Assembly: GCA_947446835.1 (NCBI GenBank)
Contig: CANFHS010000038.1
Coordinates: 1-13,885 of the forward strand
Direction: 5' to 3'
DNA: 13,885 bases
Source of the DNA: Bacteriovoracaceae bacterium
Lineage (GTDB): Bacteria; Bdellovibrionota; UBA1018
Positions 10,150-13,885 of this stretch are shown piece by piece. The translations under genes were made by a program, and so were the position numbers. The notes below the pieces were generated by a model. The model did no database searches, had not been told where the DNA came from, and saw nothing but the letters and a program-made list of their open reading frames with translations. Positions within the stretch are counted from its first letter, which is position 1, and each line of letters opens with the position of its first letter.

Positions 10150-13100
10150 TTGCCGCCGGTCGGGTCCAGGAGCCGCTCGATCGCTTCGACGGGTTTCAGC
10201 AGCTGGAGCTGCAGCTCCTCGGGAGGTTTCTGCCCGGCCGATTTGCGGAGTGCCTGGACCTGTCCGGAGTTGAGGTCGACCTTGAGCTCGCCGTCCGCTT
10301 GCCGCACCATCAGGCCGGTCCTGGCTTCGTCGACCTGGTGCTGGATCTCGCGGGCGATGGCGAGTTTGGAACTGAGGGCCTGCTCCAGCGCCAGCTTCAT
10401 CTTGGCTCGGGCGCGAATCAGCCGCTCCCGCGTGGCCGCCTGCTTCTCGGCTGGCCGGTTCAGGGACTTGTCGGTCGTGTAGGCCAGGTGCGCGGATTGG
10501 AGGTCGATGCGGGCCATCTCCACTTCGCGGCTGGCGAGCACGGTTCCCCGGACGCCCTGGAAGTCTCCCAGGATGGCCTGCTGGCGGTTCATGGCGGAGG
10601 AGGTGTCCACATAGACCCGCGCGGTGAGCTTGGTGCCCAGGTTCTCGTCGATTTGCGTGGGGTCGGCCGCCTGGACCTCCTTCAGCATCTGGCCGAAGAC
10701 CTGCTGGTCCGAGCGGGCCAGCTTGTCCAGCACCAGCAGGCTGTCGTAGACGGCCATCCGGGATTTCCGTTGCTCTTCGGCCGTGATGCGGGGGTTGGCC
10801 AGGCGGGTCAGGTTCGAGCGCAGCGTGTAGCTCCAGGCCACGTACTCCTGGTGCGTGTAGTAGTTCCCGTAGATCGCCGGGTTCTTGTCCCCGGACAGGA
10901 TGGATCCGGGCACGTCGGCCTCGGCGCTGTTCATGGTGGAGCGGAGGAAGCCGGTTTTTTCCTTGCCGCTGAGGATGCCGTGGATGATCTCGTGACCCAC
11001 CACCAGATCGGGTCGTCCTGAAAGCAGGGATGCGGTGGGCAGGTGAAGGTCTCCGTCGGTGTAGAGGGCCTCCGTCTGCGGGTGCTTGATCAGGAAATCC
11101 AGGTCGTACACGACGCGGATGCCGAACTTGTCCTGGATCTTCTTGGCGAAGCGGTTGAGGAGCGTTCCTGTTTCGCTGGGGGTGATGACCATCAGGCCCC
11201 CCGGCCTGCGGGAGATCTGGGTGCCCTGCTGGATCAGCTCGTTGAGGATGCCGTCTTCCAGCCGGGCCCGGGTCGCGCTCAGGCGCATCCGGAGCTCCTT
11301 GAGGCGCTTGAGGTCCCTCTGGGTCTTCATCGAGTGGTAGACGGCGTTGAGCTCGATGTCGAGCTTGTGGAGTTCCTCCATCAGGGGGTGCGGCGACCAG
11401 CCGGGCTTGGGCTCGGCTTCGAGATTGTACTTGGAGTCCAGCCACGCCACGAGCTCCCGCTTCCGTGTACCGGTCGCGGTGTCGCCGGTTTCCTTCAGGA
11501 GCTCGTCGCGCAGGGCGCGGGCGGCCTCCACTTCGGCCCGGTCCGGCAGCGTCCGGCCCTGGGCCTCGTTGGCCGTCTTGATGCTCCGGAACCGCGTCAG
11601 CAGGGCCCTCGCCCGGGGTCTTCGCGAGCTCACTCCGTCCAGCAGGGTCTCGGTCATCGAGAAGTCCAGCGAGTGCTGGACGGTATAGGCGTGGGCCCTG
11701 AGCTCCTGGGCAGGACCTTCGGCCACGAAAGGCAGGCTTGGAAGACGCTTGGGATCGAGTGGCAGCGTCTCCGGGCCCGGTTTGCAGGTGGCTTCGGGTT
11801 CCTGGGCGGCCAGTGCCCGGCAACTGGAGGCGCGTGTGGCGCGGTAGGTCTCGATGCCCTGGGGCATGAGCTGGAGCAGCGCCAGTCCCAGGGTGCTCAG
11901 GCAGGTCTCCGGGGCCCCGTCGCGGCATTCCTGGACCGCGCGCGGAATGGCAGCCGCGCCCTGAACGGTGAAGTAGGCGTGCTTGCCCTTTTCAAGAAGG
12001 GCGGCGGCGGCGCGGCTGGCGTCGATGAAGCGCCTGGCCCGCGACGAATCCCGGAAGAGCTGGACGACTGAACGCTCGAACTGGGCGCTTCGGGTCAGCT
12101 GGCCCAGTTGGGCTGCGGGCAGGGTCAGGACGAAGAGCAGGGCGTGGGGCGCGATCTCGGGGTCGGACAGCTGTTTCCAGAGGCCCGCGTCCGGATTCTT
12201 TCGCTGTCCCTGGTGCACGATCGACGCGCCGGTCTCGGTGAGCCCTGCGGTTGCCAGGAGCGCGGCCGCAGCGGGGCCGCCCGCGCCCAGGGTTCCCACG
12301 GCCAAAGCCGCGGCCGCAACCGCGTCGGCCGCGAACCAGGCGGCGTCCTCGACTTCGCGTTGCCCGCGCTCGATGCCGTAGCCGGTGAGGAGCTCGGCCA
12401 TCTCGGGCGCCGAGTAGACGCCGATGTTCCGGACCTGGCCCTTGCGCGCGTCCGCGAGCACCCGGCCCGCGAGTTTCTCGAAGACGATGCCATGTTGGCG
12501 GGCCCGGCGCGCCTGCTCGGGGAACTCCAGGCGATTCTCGATCCACTGGTCCGCATAGCTGCGGAGCGCGCTCAGCACGGGCTGGGCCTGCAGCAGTGCC
12601 AGTGCCACGCGGGTGTCGCTGGCCGCCGCCTGCCTCAGGCTGCCCAGGGCGTTGGAAATGCGGGTCATGCCGGAATCGCCTGCCTTCTGCGCTTCCCAGG
12701 CCTGGCGCAGCTCCGGCGTCCTCAGCAGCTCGTCGCGTCCGGTGGCGAGGACCCGTTCCCGTTCCTGATCGCGGTGCCGGGCTTCAGGCCCTTTCCACTG
12801 GGCCAAGGCCTGTTCGTAGGCTTTCTGGCGGGACGGCAGGGTGCGCAGGGCCAGGGCCTCGGCGTCATCCAGGGCCTTGAGGCGGGTGGCCCGCGTGGCC
12901 TGATGGTCGCGTTTTCCCTGGGGCGTGTCGAGGACGGTGGGATTCAGGGCCTCGGGCTGATCGAGGACCGCACGCGCCTCCCGGGCTTGCCGGCGGATTT
13001 CGGCAGCCGTCTGCGGAGCTTTGGGTTTCTTGGCCAGGTAACGGGTCTCGATCGGGTCGAGCGCGGCTTTCCGGGCCAAGGTGTCCAGGAAGCGGTCCTG

Positions 13101-13484
13101 GGTCCGGGCGAGCAGGCTGGCGGCCAGCTGCTTCACCACCTCGGGCTTCTGCGTGGCCAGAGCCTCCAGGGGCGATCCGGTCGGGGTGGGCGTCGGCGCA
13201 GCCTGGGGAACCGGAAAGTCCGACTTGCCCCCACTCAGCGCGCAGGCTTGCCTCTGCACCGCGCGGCCCAGGAGCCTCCGCGCGGTGGTCAGATCGCCTT
13301 GGCGCGCGCGCGCGGTCACCTCGGCCAGATCGCTCTGGAAGCGCTCGCCGAAGACGTCAGGGCGCATGCGCGCGGTCTGGCCCAGCTGGTTCAGGCCTTC
13401 AAGCAGGGCCTTGGAAGGTTCAAGGCCAGGATCTGCCCAGCCGGGGCAGGCCAACAGGAGCACCAGGGTGATTGCGCTTTTCAT
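10146..13484 (-). CDS. Large exported protein with a predicted HEXXH metallopeptidase domain
   Basis: I do not recognise a named family for this 1112-residue protein. Residues 1-17 are a signal peptide (probable cleavage after GWA), so it is exported. A helical Arg/Ala/Gln-rich region (about 20-350) contains a TPTPT linker near 95-103. A strongly hydrophobic Ala/Gly-rich stretch lies at about 381-423 and a second hydrophobic patch (HALLFVLTLPAA) follows. After a charged helical region comes VVGHEIIHG, with His831, Glu832 and His835 as zinc site and base. Glu880 in YYTHQEYVAW is a plausible third ligand, 45 residues after His835. The C-terminal 130 residues are helical and homologous to the tail of the gene upstream. 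The ATG at 13482-13484 overlaps that gene's TGA (ATGA), with GGAG upstream, implying coupling. Catalysis, substrate and final location (periplasm, outer membrane or outside) are inference. Confidence 0.88.
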
Positions 13485-13885
13485 GGTACTCCAGCCTCCC
13501 CGTTCCGCTCACGGGTGCGTTGACGGACGGTTGCGCCCGGAGCCAAGAGCCGCTGGATCAGGGCATCCGGGAGCTTCCTTCCCAGACTGGCGTTCAGGAG
13601 CTTCGTCACTTCGCCTTCCGGATCGACGACCAGTTCACCGCTGCGCTTGCGCTTCAGGTAGCCCTGGGAAGCTTCAAGCACCCGGTCCTGGATTTCGCGG
13701 GCAAAGGCGATCCGGTCCTTGAGCTGGACGATCACGGCCGCCTTGAGCAATGTGCGGGCTGCGACCAGGTCCCGGCGCGCCGATTCCAGCTCATTCATCG
13801 GGGTGCTGGAGTCTTTTTTCAGCTGACTGTAGCGGGAGGAGGCGTCGACGGCTTTTTCCTTCAAGGCCTTGATTTCCGCGGTTCC
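13481..13885 (-). CDS. C-terminal end of a paralogue of the HEXXH exported protein (partial)
   Basis: Only the last 134 residues are visible; the frame is open to the right edge, so the TTG codon at 13862-13864 is not a real start. The tail aligns with residues about 980-1105 of the downstream 1112-residue protein. By eye about 32 of 80 positions are identical, including AREIQ (13690-13704; residues 1044-1048 of the partner), GEL.VD and LL.P, with small gaps. The last six window bases (GGTTCC) encode the Gly-Thr that matches Gly980-Thr981. The TGA stop overlaps the next gene's ATG by 4 bases, so the two are an operon of tandem duplicates. Whether this copy has its own HEXXH domain and signal peptide cannot be seen. 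Confidence 0.85.
   Translation of the reverse strand, partial: GTAEIKALKEKAVDASSRYSQLKKDSSTPMNELESARRDLVAARTLLKAAVIVQLKDRIAFAREIQDRVLEASQGYLKRKRSGELVVDPEGEVTKLLNASLGRKLPDALIQRLLAPGATVRQRTRERNGEAGVP

Noticed and set aside
12108..13523. A 471-codon plus-strand frame opposite the exported-protein gene
   Set aside because: It is Gly/Arg/Gln-rich with no motif and overlaps a gene supported by signal peptide, paralogy and start-stop coupling.

Overview
The window is GC-rich, gene-dense bacterial chromosome. The best lineage clue is a short flagellin (277 residues, conserved ends only) that reads like those of Bdellovibrio and relatives. Together with sigma-28-like promoters and an NtrC-type two-component pair, it suggests Bdellovibrionota/Oligoflexia or a nearby former 'deltaproteobacterial' lineage. 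That placement is inference; no rRNA or tRNA gene is present to confirm it.

Left part (1-2733): the 3' end of a polyamine-binding ABC transporter protein (PotD type) is followed 15 bases later by trmB (tRNA m7G46 methyltransferase). A convergent flagellin gene lies opposite. Two strong hairpins fill the gap between trmB and the flagellin gene, and the flagellin stop codon sits exactly in the loop of one of them. A sigma-28-like promoter precedes the flagellin gene on the minus strand.

Middle (2760-10149): a small secreted or lipoprotein-like gene and a large M1-family aminopeptidase with a C-terminal HEAT-repeat region run rightwards. A single-pass membrane protein of unknown function converges on the aminopeptidase, with 3 bases between the stops. 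Its upstream region carries a second sigma-28-like element sharing TCCGATAGG with the flagellin promoter, so it may belong to the motility regulon. Divergent from it is a histidine kinase / NtrC-type sigma-54 activator operon.

Right part (10146-13885, minus strand): two translationally coupled genes (ATGA overlap) form a tandem of paralogues. The downstream one is complete (1112 residues, signal peptide, HEXXH motif with a plausible third zinc ligand 45 residues later). The upstream one runs off the right edge, and its visible C-terminal tail is clearly homologous to the tail of the complete protein. This apparently uncharacterised family of large exported putative metallopeptidases is the most novel content here. 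No mobile element, CRISPR array, tRNA or rRNA was seen. The longest stretch without a gene is about 205 bases (2624-2828); it holds the flagellin promoter and leader and perhaps a promoter for the rightward gene.
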